Virus record (IMG/VR): IMGVR_UViG_3300002835_000015
Coordinates: 1 to 64,000 of that record
Length of the DNA: 64,000 bases
Source of the DNA: a virus
Strand: one strand, 5' to 3'
The notes beneath the pieces were generated by a model. That model ran no database searches. It had not been told where the DNA came from and was given only the letters and a program-made list of their open reading frames with translations. The translations under genes were made by a program, and so were the position numbers. Positions 26,068 to 34,084 of this stretch are shown here, one piece after another. Within the stretch, counting starts at the first letter, position 1; the number at the start of each line of letters is the position of its first letter.

Positions 26068-26994
26068 ATGCCAGTTAGAAATAGTGGTGAATTAGTTAGT
26101 CGTATAAATCTCGCAATTCCAGACAACAATGCTGGACAAATATCTGCCGCCGATGTGAGAAACAGTATTATTGACACAGTTGATTCTATTGTTTCTATAG
26201 TAGCAAGTGGAGATTTGACTCAAACTCCATTTGTAAAGAACGTAACAATAAAGAAAACAGACGGTAATGATAATACCGGACAATTAATTGTTGAGTCTGG
26301 TGTTAAATTTCCGGGTGGTTTACAACTTGTTCCATATCCCGGCCCTCAGTCCATAAGCCACAATGATTTAATTGGTAGAGACATTGGAGATCCACATTTT
26401 CAATATATTCCAGTTAGTGGCATAAGAGCATTGAGAGGCAATCTAGGAATTGGAAATAATTGGATAAATTCTAGCGGTAATTCTATTATTCAATCTACTA
26501 ATGGTAAAGGCTTACAGTTTGCCTATTCTACAGATCCCACTAAAGAAACAATTAATGTTGGAAGTGGCACACAATTTACTTTCCTAAAAGATAAATCAGT
26601 TCTTAATTCTGCTAGAGGTGTTGCCAAAGCTTGGATAAATTTTGATGCAAGCGGAGCAATACCAGTTGTTAATGATGCTTATAATGTTTCTGGATTAATA
26701 AAAGAGAGTGCTGGACACTTTCTTGTTATTATTCACTCTGGTGTTTTAAAGGATAATAATTATGTTGCTGTCGGTAACAGCAATGCCAGTAGTACTAATG
26801 ATAATGCATTCTTCCAGAAAAATACTGTAGGCTTATCTAAGAGACTAACTAGAGCAGATGGAACTCAGTCAATTACATTTTATGTTATGGATGATGGTGG
26901 TCAGTTCTGCAATGCCAAGGTAAATGACTTAGTTATCTATGGTACAGAGCCGCTTGGTTCCGGCAATCCGCCAGTTACAGTAACAGTACTATAA
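26068..26994 (+). CDS. Short tail fibre with shared docking domain
   Basis: A 308-residue fibre protein preceded by GGAGG. Residues about 8-42 (ELVSRINLAIPDNNAGQISAADVRNSIIDTVDSI) match the N-terminus of the 1098-residue fibre at 15329 and probably attach both to the same virion site. The centre has a short beta-spiral region with LIGRDIGDPHFQYIPVSGIRALRGN. The C-terminal ~125 residues (GVAKAWINFDASGAIPVV, DAYNVSGLIKESAGHFLV, QSITFYVMDDGGQFCNAKVNDLVIYG) are a widespread phage fibre-tip domain. It lies between connector and neck genes, and its stop overlaps the next start (TAATG). Confidence 0.75.
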   Translation: MPVRNSGELVSRINLAIPDNNAGQISAADVRNSIIDTVDSIVSIVASGDLTQTPFVKNVTIKKTDGNDNTGQLIVESGVKFPGGLQLVPYPGPQSISHNDLIGRDIGDPHFQYIPVSGIRALRGNLGIGNNWINSSGNSIIQSTNGKGLQFAYSTDPTKETINVGSGTQFTFLKDKSVLNSARGVAKAWINFDASGAIPVVNDAYNVSGLIKESAGHFLVIIHSGVLKDNNYVAVGNSNASSTNDNAFFQKNTVGLSKRLTRADGTQSITFYVMDDGGQFCNAKVNDLVIYGTEPLGSGNPPVTVTVL

Positions 26995-28682
26995 TGATAA
27001 ATATATACGATAGAATAAAAGAAATATCCTACACTATAGGTACTAACAACATCGCTCTTGGCGGTGCTGTTAAGGGTTTTTCTACATTCTCATCTGTATA
27101 TTCTAACAATGATGAATTATTTTATGCTATAACTGACGGTACTAATTATGAAATAGGCTCTGGGCTTTACATATCTTCTAGCAATCAAATTAAAAGATTT
27201 CCTGTCAAAAGTACAAATAGTAATAACTTAGTAAATTTTCCAGAAGGATTAAAAGAAATTTATGTAAATTATCCAGCTACCAATGCTGTATTTAATACAT
27301 CCGGTTTGTCTGCGGTTCCTCAAAATAGCGGATTACCATTTTGGACTTCTTCTAATTCTCTATCTTACAGCAATAAGTTTGTAGTAGATTCTGGCAATGG
27401 GCGTATCGGTATAAATAAAAATAATCCTACAGCATCAATTGATATTGGTGGTTCAAGTTCCGCTTCAAACATAAAAGCATCTGGCTTTATTGTTGGTAAT
27501 TCTGGCATATACTTTCCATCTGGTAATAATGGATTGTCATCTTATTCTGGTGGTTTACAACTTACTCATTTTGAAATGAACCAAACAGATACTTACTCTG
27601 CCTCTGTAATACAGTTGAGTGGTATTGTTAATCAAAATATATTGTTAAAAAAACAAAATGCTGGCACTTTTTTTGCTGGCCCTCCTAGCGGTTGTTCTCC
27701 ACCCTGTGATCCAGCCTATCCAAATTTTAGACCACTAACAGTAGAAGATATACCAGATTTATCTAGTCTGTATGGTGATTATAATACAATAAATTTTACT
27801 CTATTATCTCAGTTTAGAATATCAACATCCACAACTGACCCACTCGCTGAAGGAGTTTCTACAACTATATATTTACATCCATATCTTGGCAATATAATCT
27901 CTCTTTTCAATGGATCTACTTGGGAAGAAAAACAATTCTCTAGTACATTGGCGTTGAATGCGACCTCTGTTAATGCTAACACAAACTATGATATTTTTGC
28001 TTATCTAAATGGAAGCACACTTTCATTTGAAAGCATTGCGTGGAGTAACAATACATCTAGAGGTACTGAAATATCATTACAAGATGGGGTTTATTGTAAA
28101 ATCAATGATAAAACTAGAAGATATCTAGGAAGTGTACGAAAGATTAGTTCCAACTTTTATAATGATTATAGTCGTAGATTAGTATTTAATGCTTATAATA
28201 GAGTTAAAAGATTAAGTATGACAGTAACACATGGTCATAACTGGTCACTCACCCCTTCATACGACTATACCATTGTTAACACCGGCCTAGTGCCTACTAT
28301 AAGATTTTTACATGGATTGCCAGAAATGATCGATGCTAATATTAATTTACTTGTTGAATTGCCGGGAGCTAGATCATCATATCAATTAATTTTATTAGAC
28401 CAGCCTTATTCTGAATATACTATAGGAAACAACAATATTTTTGATGGTGCAGAAATATTTTATGATTCTAATTCTAAAATTAATGCCATTGGTCAAGGCT
28501 TTTATATAGACGGTGACTATACTGATTTTATTAAGACTGTAGCTCATGCTGGCATGACAACGGAATTAACTGGCTATTTAGAATTATTAGCGGTAGAGCG
28601 AGTTACAATCGGAGTTTCTCCAACAATAGGCACTAATGCGTATGTCGGAGCAGTTGGATACAATGCCACTTCATATCAATAG
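26994..28682 (+). CDS. Tail fibre / baseplate-attached fibre protein
   Basis: 562 residues. The N-terminus IYDRIKEISYTIGTNNIALGGAVKGFSTFSSVYSNNDELFYAITDGTNYEIG, then IKRFPVKST and EIYVNYPATNAV, is a very common phage tail-protein attachment domain. A GRIGINKNNPTASIDIGG element resembles the GIGT repeats of the long fibre. The second half contains FRISTSTTDPLAEGVSTTIYLHPYLGNIISLFNGSTWEE, NTNYDIFAYLNGSTLSFESIAW, and RRYLGSVRKISSNFYNDYSRRLVFNAYNRV, a domain frequent in phage and prophage tail proteins. The C-terminal part is beta-rich. It begins inside the stop codon of the preceding fibre gene, so the two are translationally coupled and probably form one fibre. Confidence 0.75.
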   Translation: MINIYDRIKEISYTIGTNNIALGGAVKGFSTFSSVYSNNDELFYAITDGTNYEIGSGLYISSSNQIKRFPVKSTNSNNLVNFPEGLKEIYVNYPATNAVFNTSGLSAVPQNSGLPFWTSSNSLSYSNKFVVDSGNGRIGINKNNPTASIDIGGSSSASNIKASGFIVGNSGIYFPSGNNGLSSYSGGLQLTHFEMNQTDTYSASVIQLSGIVNQNILLKKQNAGTFFAGPPSGCSPPCDPAYPNFRPLTVEDIPDLSSLYGDYNTINFTLLSQFRISTSTTDPLAEGVSTTIYLHPYLGNIISLFNGSTWEEKQFSSTLALNATSVNANTNYDIFAYLNGSTLSFESIAWSNNTSRGTEISLQDGVYCKINDKTRRYLGSVRKISSNFYNDYSRRLVFNAYNRVKRLSMTVTHGHNWSLTPSYDYTIVNTGLVPTIRFLHGLPEMIDANINLLVELPGARSSYQLILLDQPYSEYTIGNNNIFDGAEIFYDSNSKINAIGQGFYIDGDYTDFIKTVAHAGMTTELTGYLELLAVERVTIGVSPTIGTNAYVGAVGYNATSYQ

Positions 28683-28691
28683 GTTATAAAC

Positions 28692-29198
28692 ATGTTATAT
28701 AAATTAGTTCAAGAGATAAATAACGTGCTTCCAATAGCTGGGGTATCAGAATCAAATGGTTCTACCTCCGTCATGTATGTTGATCAGCCAACAGAATTGC
28801 AACTGGAAGCAATAAATGAAATACTAAACAATTGGCCTTTAAAAAAACTTAAATCAGAAAAACTTAAACAATTAGATATAGTTTGGGCCGAAACTGTCAA
28901 AGCTGGCTGGACAACCCAAGCTGGATATAAACTTGGAATAGATATTCAAGATATTACATTATTAACCGGTGCATTCACATTAGCTAAAGAAGCCAACAAT
29001 ATTGGGCTTACTGATCCATCATATATAGTTGATACCGAAGGTAATTCTCATGGATTATCATTACCAGAATTTACTCAATTAATGTTACAATATGGTCAAG
29101 CCAGAGCAACCTTAAGCAATTCATACGCTACACTAAAACAATCTATTAATGAGTCTACGACACCAGAAGAACTAAACGCTATCAATTTAACAATATAG
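28692..29198 (+). CDS. DUF4376-like tail-fibre-associated protein
   Basis: A 168-residue helical protein ten bases after the fibre gene. The central segment LDIVWAETVKAGWTTQAGYKLGIDIQDITLLTGAFTLAKEAN, followed by SYIVDTEGNSHGLSLPEFTQLML, fits the DUF4376-type pattern found at the ends of phage tail-fibre proteins or as separate small proteins next to them. The N-terminus is short and beta-like. A role in fibre assembly or at the fibre tip is suggested by family context and position, but is not established. No membrane segment is seen. Confidence 0.6.
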   Translation: MLYKLVQEINNVLPIAGVSESNGSTSVMYVDQPTELQLEAINEILNNWPLKKLKSEKLKQLDIVWAETVKAGWTTQAGYKLGIDIQDITLLTGAFTLAKEANNIGLTDPSYIVDTEGNSHGLSLPEFTQLMLQYGQARATLSNSYATLKQSINESTTPEELNAINLTI

Positions 29199-29205
29199 GT
29201 GACTT

Positions 29206-29688
29206 ATGCCAGTAAATGTGCCAGAGAGCGTTTTTGCCAAATATTATGACGTAATAGATTCTACCTTCGATATTTTTGGCGTAATGTGCAAACTTGTGTC
29301 TACTAATAGAATAGAAGAAACTGTATATAATCCAAACAATAATATTCCAGAAAAAAATTCTATAAATGTTCATCGTCTGAATAATCCAGATTATGAGCGA
29401 GGCAATAAAATTATAAGAGAAGTAGAAGTACTTACAGAAATCAAATTAAAAGTTTATTGGAATCCAAAAGAGTGGATTAACGTTGCTGGTGATATACAAG
29501 TTCCAAATAATGTTATACAGACTATTGGTTTTATGAAAGACTTACCACAAATACTAAAAGCCAAAGCACTCATAGTTCACAAGGATATACAGGACTATAA
29601 AGAAATGAGATTTGAGAGAATGGGGGAGCATATACCAATGGGACTTAGGCAAAATAGGTATTTTTCTTGCCTTTGGAATAGAGTATGA
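29206..29688 (+). CDS. Putative head-closure / neck protein
   Basis: A 160-residue protein that overlaps the next gene by four bases. It shows a helical start (VPESVFAKYYDVIDSTFDIFGVMCKLV) and a beta-barrel-like centre (VEVLTEIKLKVYWNPKEWINVAGDIQVP, then VIQTIGFMKDLPQILKAKALIV), ending with the basic helical segment YKEMRFERMGEHIPMGLRQNRYFSCLWNRV. The IKLKVYWNPKEW strand and the position between connector and tail-tube genes fit a head-closure or stopper protein. Clear sequence motifs for this fold are few, so the call rests on order and size. Confidence 0.5.
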   Translation: MPVNVPESVFAKYYDVIDSTFDIFGVMCKLVSTNRIEETVYNPNNNIPEKNSINVHRLNNPDYERGNKIIREVEVLTEIKLKVYWNPKEWINVAGDIQVPNNVIQTIGFMKDLPQILKAKALIVHKDIQDYKEMRFERMGEHIPMGLRQNRYFSCLWNRV

Positions 29689-30323
29689 CGATAACATTGA
29701 AATTACTTGAGCCAGTTGATCAGATAGAAAATAATATACTATCTGCTTTGGCTACTCAATTTAATTCTTCAATGAAATCAAATGCTTCAAAAATTCTAAA
29801 TAGTATTAAACTACTAATTCCATCTTGGATATCAAATCAACCCGAAATGCAATCCTTATTGTCTGGTAATACTCAGTCATTAGTAGGCCAGTTTGGTATA
29901 ACAATCTCACCATCTACTATAGTTAATACTATAATAACATCTATTGTAAATTCATGCTCCGTATCAATAGTTCCATATAATAACAAACTCAAAAATGGCG
30001 GTATTGAAATAAATATTCAGCCCGATGATTTCTCTAATTTATTGAGTTTGCCACAAGGTCATTCCGTATATAGAGATGGAGATTTACATTGGCTAGATTG
30101 GTTACTCAACAAAGGTGATCAAGTTATAATAGTTGGATATGAATACAATCCCCAAACTGGTTTAGGCAGATCAAAACTTGGCAACATGAAATCTGGAGGA
30201 TCATTCAGAGTTCCACCTGAGTTTTCTGGAACTTCAGATAATAATTTTGTTACTCGCTCTTTAGTTGGCTCATCTCAAGAAAAAGAAATAGCTAACATTC
30301 TTCAAAAAATATTAGGTACATAA
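29685..30323 (+). CDS. Neck / tail-completion-like protein
   Basis: 212 residues, starting in a four-base overlap and ending in the start codon of the next gene. The C-terminal region GDLHWLDWLLNKGDQVIIVGYEYN, then GRSKLGNMKSGGSFRVPPEFSGTSDNNFVTRSL, matches a conserved phage pattern (LPWLEWLL-x-x-GD, SRTG-x-x-x-M, GxxRVPPxFAGT-x-x-NFIT) seen in proteins near the neck and tail-completion genes. The N-terminal half is helical (LATQFNSSMKSNASKILNSIK). No enzymatic residues are apparent. A role in joining head and tail is inferred from location between head-closure-like and tail-tube-like genes. Confidence 0.55.
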   Translation: MTITLKLLEPVDQIENNILSALATQFNSSMKSNASKILNSIKLLIPSWISNQPEMQSLLSGNTQSLVGQFGITISPSTIVNTIITSIVNSCSVSIVPYNNKLKNGGIEINIQPDDFSNLLSLPQGHSVYRDGDLHWLDWLLNKGDQVIIVGYEYNPQTGLGRSKLGNMKSGGSFRVPPEFSGTSDNNFVTRSLVGSSQEKEIANILQKILGT

Positions 30324-31294
30324 TGAACTATTTAAACCTAAAAGGATTTGATAGCGTATTTGATACTACGCTAAATAATGAATTACAAGACAACATAGTT
30401 GAATTCTTGGAGTGGTCGCTTTTAGAAAAAGGCAACTACATGAATGTCTCTTTAGGAGAATTATCTCCAGAGGGTATAGACTATAGTAAATTAAGATTAT
30501 CTTCCAACCCGTCTTTTCCAAGTGGCAAAGCTTGGGAGGGATTTAGGAAAAACTGGATTTGGCAAAGCGGAGTTTCATATTCACCACCGCCAATTATTGG
30601 TACTAATAATGCTAAACCGGGAATTTCTGGAGTATACGTAAATAATACTTTTTATCCATCCAGTACTAGTGGAACATATGCTCATAAGGTTGATTATTTC
30701 AATGGGCGTATTATATTTAATAATTCTATTCCTACAAATAGCATAGTAAAAGCGGAATATAGTTATAGATATATCAATGTGGTATATGCTAATAGTTTAC
30801 CTTGGTTGGCAGAAATTCAGTATTCATCCCTAAACTTGGGCGAAGACTTCAATAATCTCAATAAGGGTAAATATGATCTACCAACAGAAGCTAGAATCCA
30901 ATTACCATCCATAGCTATTGAAATTGTTCCAAGACGCACAATGAAGGGTTATCAATTAGGAGGCGGTCAATGGGTAGATACTGACGTTTTATTCCACTGT
31001 TTAGCTGAAGATGAATATACTCGTAATAAATTAGTAGATATTATCTCATTACAAAACGATAAAACCATATATATGTTTGATAGTAACTCTATTGCCAGAA
31101 GTGGAGCATTTCCCCTAGATTATAACGGTTTTCCAGTGTCTGGAGCTTTACGATATCCAGATTTAATAGAAAACTACTATCGTGGAAACTTAAGATTGAA
31201 AAATTCTAACGTTCAGAACATGAAGTTAATAAATAGTAATTTTTACGCTGGCATTGTTAGGATGACCCTTGAAACAATCGAAACATCAGTATAA
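30323..31294 (+). CDS. Virion structural protein, neck/tail-terminator region
   Basis: A 323-residue protein that begins at the last base of the preceding stop. Visible elements are DNIVEFLEWSLLEKGNYMNVSLGE, a beta insert with SGVYVNNTFYPSSTSGTYAHKVDYFNGRIIF, and a C-terminal ARIQLPSIAIEIVPRRTMKGYQLGGGQWVDTDVLFHCLAEDEYTRNKLVDIISLQNDKTIYMFD. The last segment is found in other metagenomic phage structural proteins and has the helix-strand layout of tail-terminator proteins, but with an added domain. The exact role is uncertain. It is last in the promoter-3 unit, just before promoter copy 4. Confidence 0.5.
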   Translation: MNYLNLKGFDSVFDTTLNNELQDNIVEFLEWSLLEKGNYMNVSLGELSPEGIDYSKLRLSSNPSFPSGKAWEGFRKNWIWQSGVSYSPPPIIGTNNAKPGISGVYVNNTFYPSSTSGTYAHKVDYFNGRIIFNNSIPTNSIVKAEYSYRYINVVYANSLPWLAEIQYSSLNLGEDFNNLNKGKYDLPTEARIQLPSIAIEIVPRRTMKGYQLGGGQWVDTDVLFHCLAEDEYTRNKLVDIISLQNDKTIYMFDSNSIARSGAFPLDYNGFPVSGALRYPDLIENYYRGNLRLKNSNVQNMKLINSNFYAGIVRMTLETIETSV

Positions 31295-31315
31295 TTTTAG
31301 TGTATAACTAACTAG
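31295..31315 (+). promoter_or_regulatory. Late-promoter-like element, copy 4 (tail-tube unit)
   Basis: TTTTAGTGTATAACTAACTA lies immediately after the preceding stop codon. The GTGTATA core starts at 31300, 45 bases before the tail-tube-like ATG. The -10-like box is TATAAC. A dedicated promoter fits a gene needed in high copy number. Confidence 0.65.
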
Positions 31316-31344
31316 AGCTTACCATCTTAAAATAGGAGAGAATT

Positions 31345-32628
31345 ATGCCACTTTCAAATAATGCTAGAATTTTCTACGCTTGTCAGGCTGTAGCACTTGA
31401 GCCACTAAATTCTGTCACTGCTACTGGCGTGACAACACTTTCAACTGTAAATCCAACTAATTCGAATGCAAAACATAGTCAAGGTGTACAGATATTACAC
31501 GGCGTTCAGAGCGTTGGCATCAACACAACATTCAATCTAGAACAAGTCTTTGAACTCGGTCAAATCCACATTTATGAAAATATTGAAGGCGTACCCGATA
31601 TTGAAGTCACCTTAGAAAAGGTTCTTGATGGTTACCCCTTAATGTATCATGTGGCATCTACTGCTGTTCAAGCTGACAACTCGTTAACAACTCCAGCCGC
31701 TAAAGCAGCTCTTGTAGCAAGAACCAAACAGCGTTGCAATGCTATTTTAGGTATTTATTCTGATACAGTTTCTCATATTGGGGATGGTAATACAGCCACT
31801 AATGACACAGTAGAAGTTTTGATGAGTGGTATGTATATTAGTAGTATTGGATATACAATCCCTGTAGATGGCAATGCGACCGAATCTCTCACACTTGTTG
31901 GTAATCACAAGCAGTGGAATTTGACTCCAAGTAAGTTTAATCCAACTTTAGCTCGACAGTTAACTTCTGGCAATGCTCCTGCGGCTCCGTTTGAAGATGG
32001 GCCGGGTAATTTTAATAGTACAGCTTTTAGAGGCGGTGTACAAAGAAGAGAAAACGTTGCGTTAAATAAGTCTATTCTACCACAGTCAATCAACGGTGTT
32101 AGGCAGAATACTAGTCCCGGTAACGCTTGGTCAACTACACTAAATGTCACAGGCGTACCACTTGTGCATCTTCAGAATGTTAATATCAGTTGCTCTCTTA
32201 ATAGAGAAAGTGTTCAAGAACTTGGAAGAAAAGCTCCATATACTCGTTATGCCAACTTCCCAGTAGAAGTTACTTGTGAAATTGAAGCAATAACAACTTC
32301 TGGAGACTTTGTTCAAGCTTTAGAAGAAGGTCTAAAGGCCAATCCGCCGGGAGATCCTAATGGTCAATTTAATGTTGGTCAAGCAAATTATGGCAACAAT
32401 ACTAAGAATGAAAGAATTAGAATTGTTTTACATGATGGAACCATAATAGACCTTGGTAGTAAAAATAGACTATCATCTATTAATTATACTGGCGGTGACG
32501 CTGGCGGTGGTAATGCTACTGTAACTTATAGTTATAGTACATATAACTCCCTAAGTGTTCTTCATCCAAATGATCCAGCAAATGTTGCAGCAACTGATTT
32601 TGGTGGATTTTTCTATAATGGTCAATAA
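31345..32628 (+). CDS. Putative major tail tube protein
   Basis: A 427-residue protein with GGAGAGAA upstream and its own promoter-like element and downstream hairpin, as expected for an abundant structural protein. The N-terminal segment GVQSVGINTTFNLEQVFELGQIHIYENIEGVPDIEVTLEKVLDGYPLMYH and the repeated beta-strand pattern to the end (IRIVLHDGTIIDLGSKNRLSSINYTGGDAGGGNATVTYSYSTYNSLSV) are seen in tube proteins of large tailed phages. It is larger than classical tubes (about 150-250 residues), so one or two extra domains are likely. It is followed directly by chaperone-like genes and the tape measure, the usual order. No sheath-like gene accompanies it. Confidence 0.65.
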   Translation: MPLSNNARIFYACQAVALEPLNSVTATGVTTLSTVNPTNSNAKHSQGVQILHGVQSVGINTTFNLEQVFELGQIHIYENIEGVPDIEVTLEKVLDGYPLMYHVASTAVQADNSLTTPAAKAALVARTKQRCNAILGIYSDTVSHIGDGNTATNDTVEVLMSGMYISSIGYTIPVDGNATESLTLVGNHKQWNLTPSKFNPTLARQLTSGNAPAAPFEDGPGNFNSTAFRGGVQRRENVALNKSILPQSINGVRQNTSPGNAWSTTLNVTGVPLVHLQNVNISCSLNRESVQELGRKAPYTRYANFPVEVTCEIEAITTSGDFVQALEEGLKANPPGDPNGQFNVGQANYGNNTKNERIRIVLHDGTIIDLGSKNRLSSINYTGGDAGGGNATVTYSYSTYNSLSVLHPNDPANVAATDFGGFFYNGQ

Positions 32629-32666
32629 TCAATAGTATTTATTTTTAGGATTTTTAAGGAAACAAA

Positions 32667-32708
32667 ATGAAACTCCCGCTTGTGAGAAAGCTGTATGAAG
32701 CATCATGA
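32667..32708 (+). CDS. 13-codon leader ORF overlapping the chaperone-like gene
   Basis: The ATG at 32667 follows AAGGA with good spacing and encodes MKLPLVRKLYEAS before a TGA at 32706-32708. The ORF overlaps the first codons of the next gene in another frame and lies inside a strong hairpin. Three explanations fit: a regulatory leader peptide coupling translation to the next start, the true start of the next gene followed by a frameshift, or a chance ORF. Confidence 0.35.
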   Translation: MKLPLVRKLYEAS

Positions 32709-32720
32709 GCGGGAGTTTTT
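32670..32720 (+). terminator. Hairpin with T tract enclosing a start codon
   Basis: AAACTCCCGCT (32670-32680) and AGCGGGAGTTT (32708-32718) form a perfect 11-bp stem, followed by TTTTT-CG-TTT. The 27-base loop contains GAGAAAG and the ATG at 32695 of the next gene. It looks like a terminator for the tail-tube transcript, but with an unusually long loop. It could also regulate translation of the downstream gene, or act as a partial terminator that sets the ratio of tube to chaperone-like mRNA. Confidence 0.65.
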
Positions 32721-33726
32721 CGTTTCTATGATAAGGTCTGGCAAAGTATTCATAAGTCATAAGGATATAGATTTAGAAATATACCCACTAACACTTGATC
32801 AATCTTTCAAATCTTGCCAAGTATATCAGAAAGCCTACGATAAAGCATATTCTGAAGAAATAATGACAGAAGAGGATATGGATCAATGGATGATGGAAAA
32901 TGAACTTTGGACACTGCACGATGATAAGAAGGAGGAAGGACTCAAAAAAGACATTGAAAGACTAAAAGTAGAAATCTACAACGCTAGAGATAATGCTATG
33001 CTAGCTAGTAATTTAAGAAAATATATACGGGCGGGCGAAGCTCAAATAACATCTCACCTAAATAAAAAGTATATATATCATCAAAATACTTGCGAAGGCA
33101 TTGCTTCTTCTGAAAGGTTAGCTTGGATAATAAAAAATACGACATACTTCAATGGTAAGCTCTATAATTTTGAAGAATTGTCGTTGCAATACGTTGTAGA
33201 TGAATGGCAGTCGCACTTTATTTCAGAAAGTAAATCTAGAGAATTAGCTAGAAATGACCCTTGGAAATCGTTATGGGTCACTAGAGAAAGTTCTGGCTTT
33301 ACACTTTTTGCAAATCCGCCAAATACCGAATTAACTTATAACCAAAAGAATATTTTAATTTGGTCACAAATGTATGATAATATTCAAGAGTCTATGGAAT
33401 GTCCAAACAAAGAAGTTATAGAAGATGACGATATGCTAGACGGTTGGTTTATTATTCAGCATAAGAAGAGAGAGAAGGACAGGGTAGAAAAAGAATTCGA
33501 AAATAGCACTAAAAACGAAAAAATTAAGAATGCACCAGAGGTATTTGTTGTTGCCAGCAAAGAAAAAGCAGAAAAAATTAATGATATGAATGACATGAAT
33601 GCTAAGATGATAAAGCACCAAAGAAAACTCGCCCTTGATCGTTATGGATCTTTAGACGAGCAAAATCTACCGGATCAAAGAAGAAACATACAGGCCATGG
33701 CTAATAATCAAAACAGAGGAAAATAG
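32695..33726 (+). CDS. Tail assembly chaperone-like protein A
   Basis: A 343-residue, highly charged helical protein. The centre (IMTEEDMDQWMMENELW, then a long Lys/Glu helix DDKKEEGLKKDIERLKVEIYNARDN) aligns with the 292-residue gene at 34085 (IMTKKELEKFMKEQGIW, then a similar helix), so the two are paralogues. The position between tube-like and tape-measure genes is that of tail assembly chaperones, which bind the tape measure during tail building. The start is uncertain: ATG 32695 has only GAGAAAG in front and sits in a hairpin loop, and ATG 32728 is an alternative. The C-terminus is Lys/Gln/Asn-rich. The usual -1 slippery heptamer is not seen at its end. The chaperone role is inference. 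Confidence 0.5.
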   Translation: MKHHEREFFVSMIRSGKVFISHKDIDLEIYPLTLDQSFKSCQVYQKAYDKAYSEEIMTEEDMDQWMMENELWTLHDDKKEEGLKKDIERLKVEIYNARDNAMLASNLRKYIRAGEAQITSHLNKKYIYHQNTCEGIASSERLAWIIKNTTYFNGKLYNFEELSLQYVVDEWQSHFISESKSRELARNDPWKSLWVTRESSGFTLFANPPNTELTYNQKNILIWSQMYDNIQESMECPNKEVIEDDDMLDGWFIIQHKKREKDRVEKEFENSTKNEKIKNAPEVFVVASKEKAEKINDMNDMNAKMIKHQRKLALDRYGSLDEQNLPDQRRNIQAMANNQNRGK

Positions 33727-33736
33727 GAGGATAAAT

Positions 33737-34069
33737 ATGGAACCAGACTATAAAAAGGTTAGAGAATCAAAATACAAAGCCGACTCAAAAGATAGGTTGT
33801 CCAAAATTCTTAAAAAGAAAATACAGACTACTATGATTGGTGCTTTGAGTACTTTAGAAGAAAATTTTAGTTTTTTGTGGACTAATGAATCTGGAGAACC
33901 CTTATCAAAAGATCAAGAAGTCATGAAGAGCTTATACAATAAAGTAAGGTCAGAAATACTTGACCGAGGAAATAATCAAGCAAGAAATATTGACGCAGAA
34001 TTGGCTCAATATGAAGTTGAGTGGACAAGATATCAAATGAAAATACCCGTAATCAATCCTAATAACTAA
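33737..34069 (+). CDS. Conserved small phage protein in the tape-measure region
   Basis: A 110-residue helical protein with an excellent AGGAGG ribosome-binding site right after the preceding stop. The segment KKKIQTTMIGALSTLEENFSFLW, followed by VRSEILDRGNNQARNIDAELAQYEVEWTRYQMKIPV, matches a small conserved phage family (pattern TTMIGALxxxExxxGxLW ... VRxEILDxGNxQxRNxxxELxxYxV). Family members lack a proven function. Here it sits between the two chaperone-like paralogues and probably belongs to the same tail-assembly group. The family recognition is from memory. Confidence 0.6.
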   Translation: MEPDYKKVRESKYKADSKDRLSKILKKKIQTTMIGALSTLEENFSFLWTNESGEPLSKDQEVMKSLYNKVRSEILDRGNNQARNIDAELAQYEVEWTRYQMKIPVINPNN

Positions 34070-34084
34070 TAACTGGAGGAAACC

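Noticed and set aside
32667-32730. Programmed +1 frameshift joining the 13-codon leader to the chaperone-like gene
   Set aside because: The sequence at the leader stop (TCA TGA) does not allow good re-pairing in the +1 frame, and an independent start exists. A sequencing error cannot be excluded.
33715-33740. Frameshift between the 343- and 110-residue genes
   Set aside because: No slippery heptamer is seen, and an excellent AGGAGG site serves the second gene's own ATG. The short open stretch in the +1 frame is probably chance.
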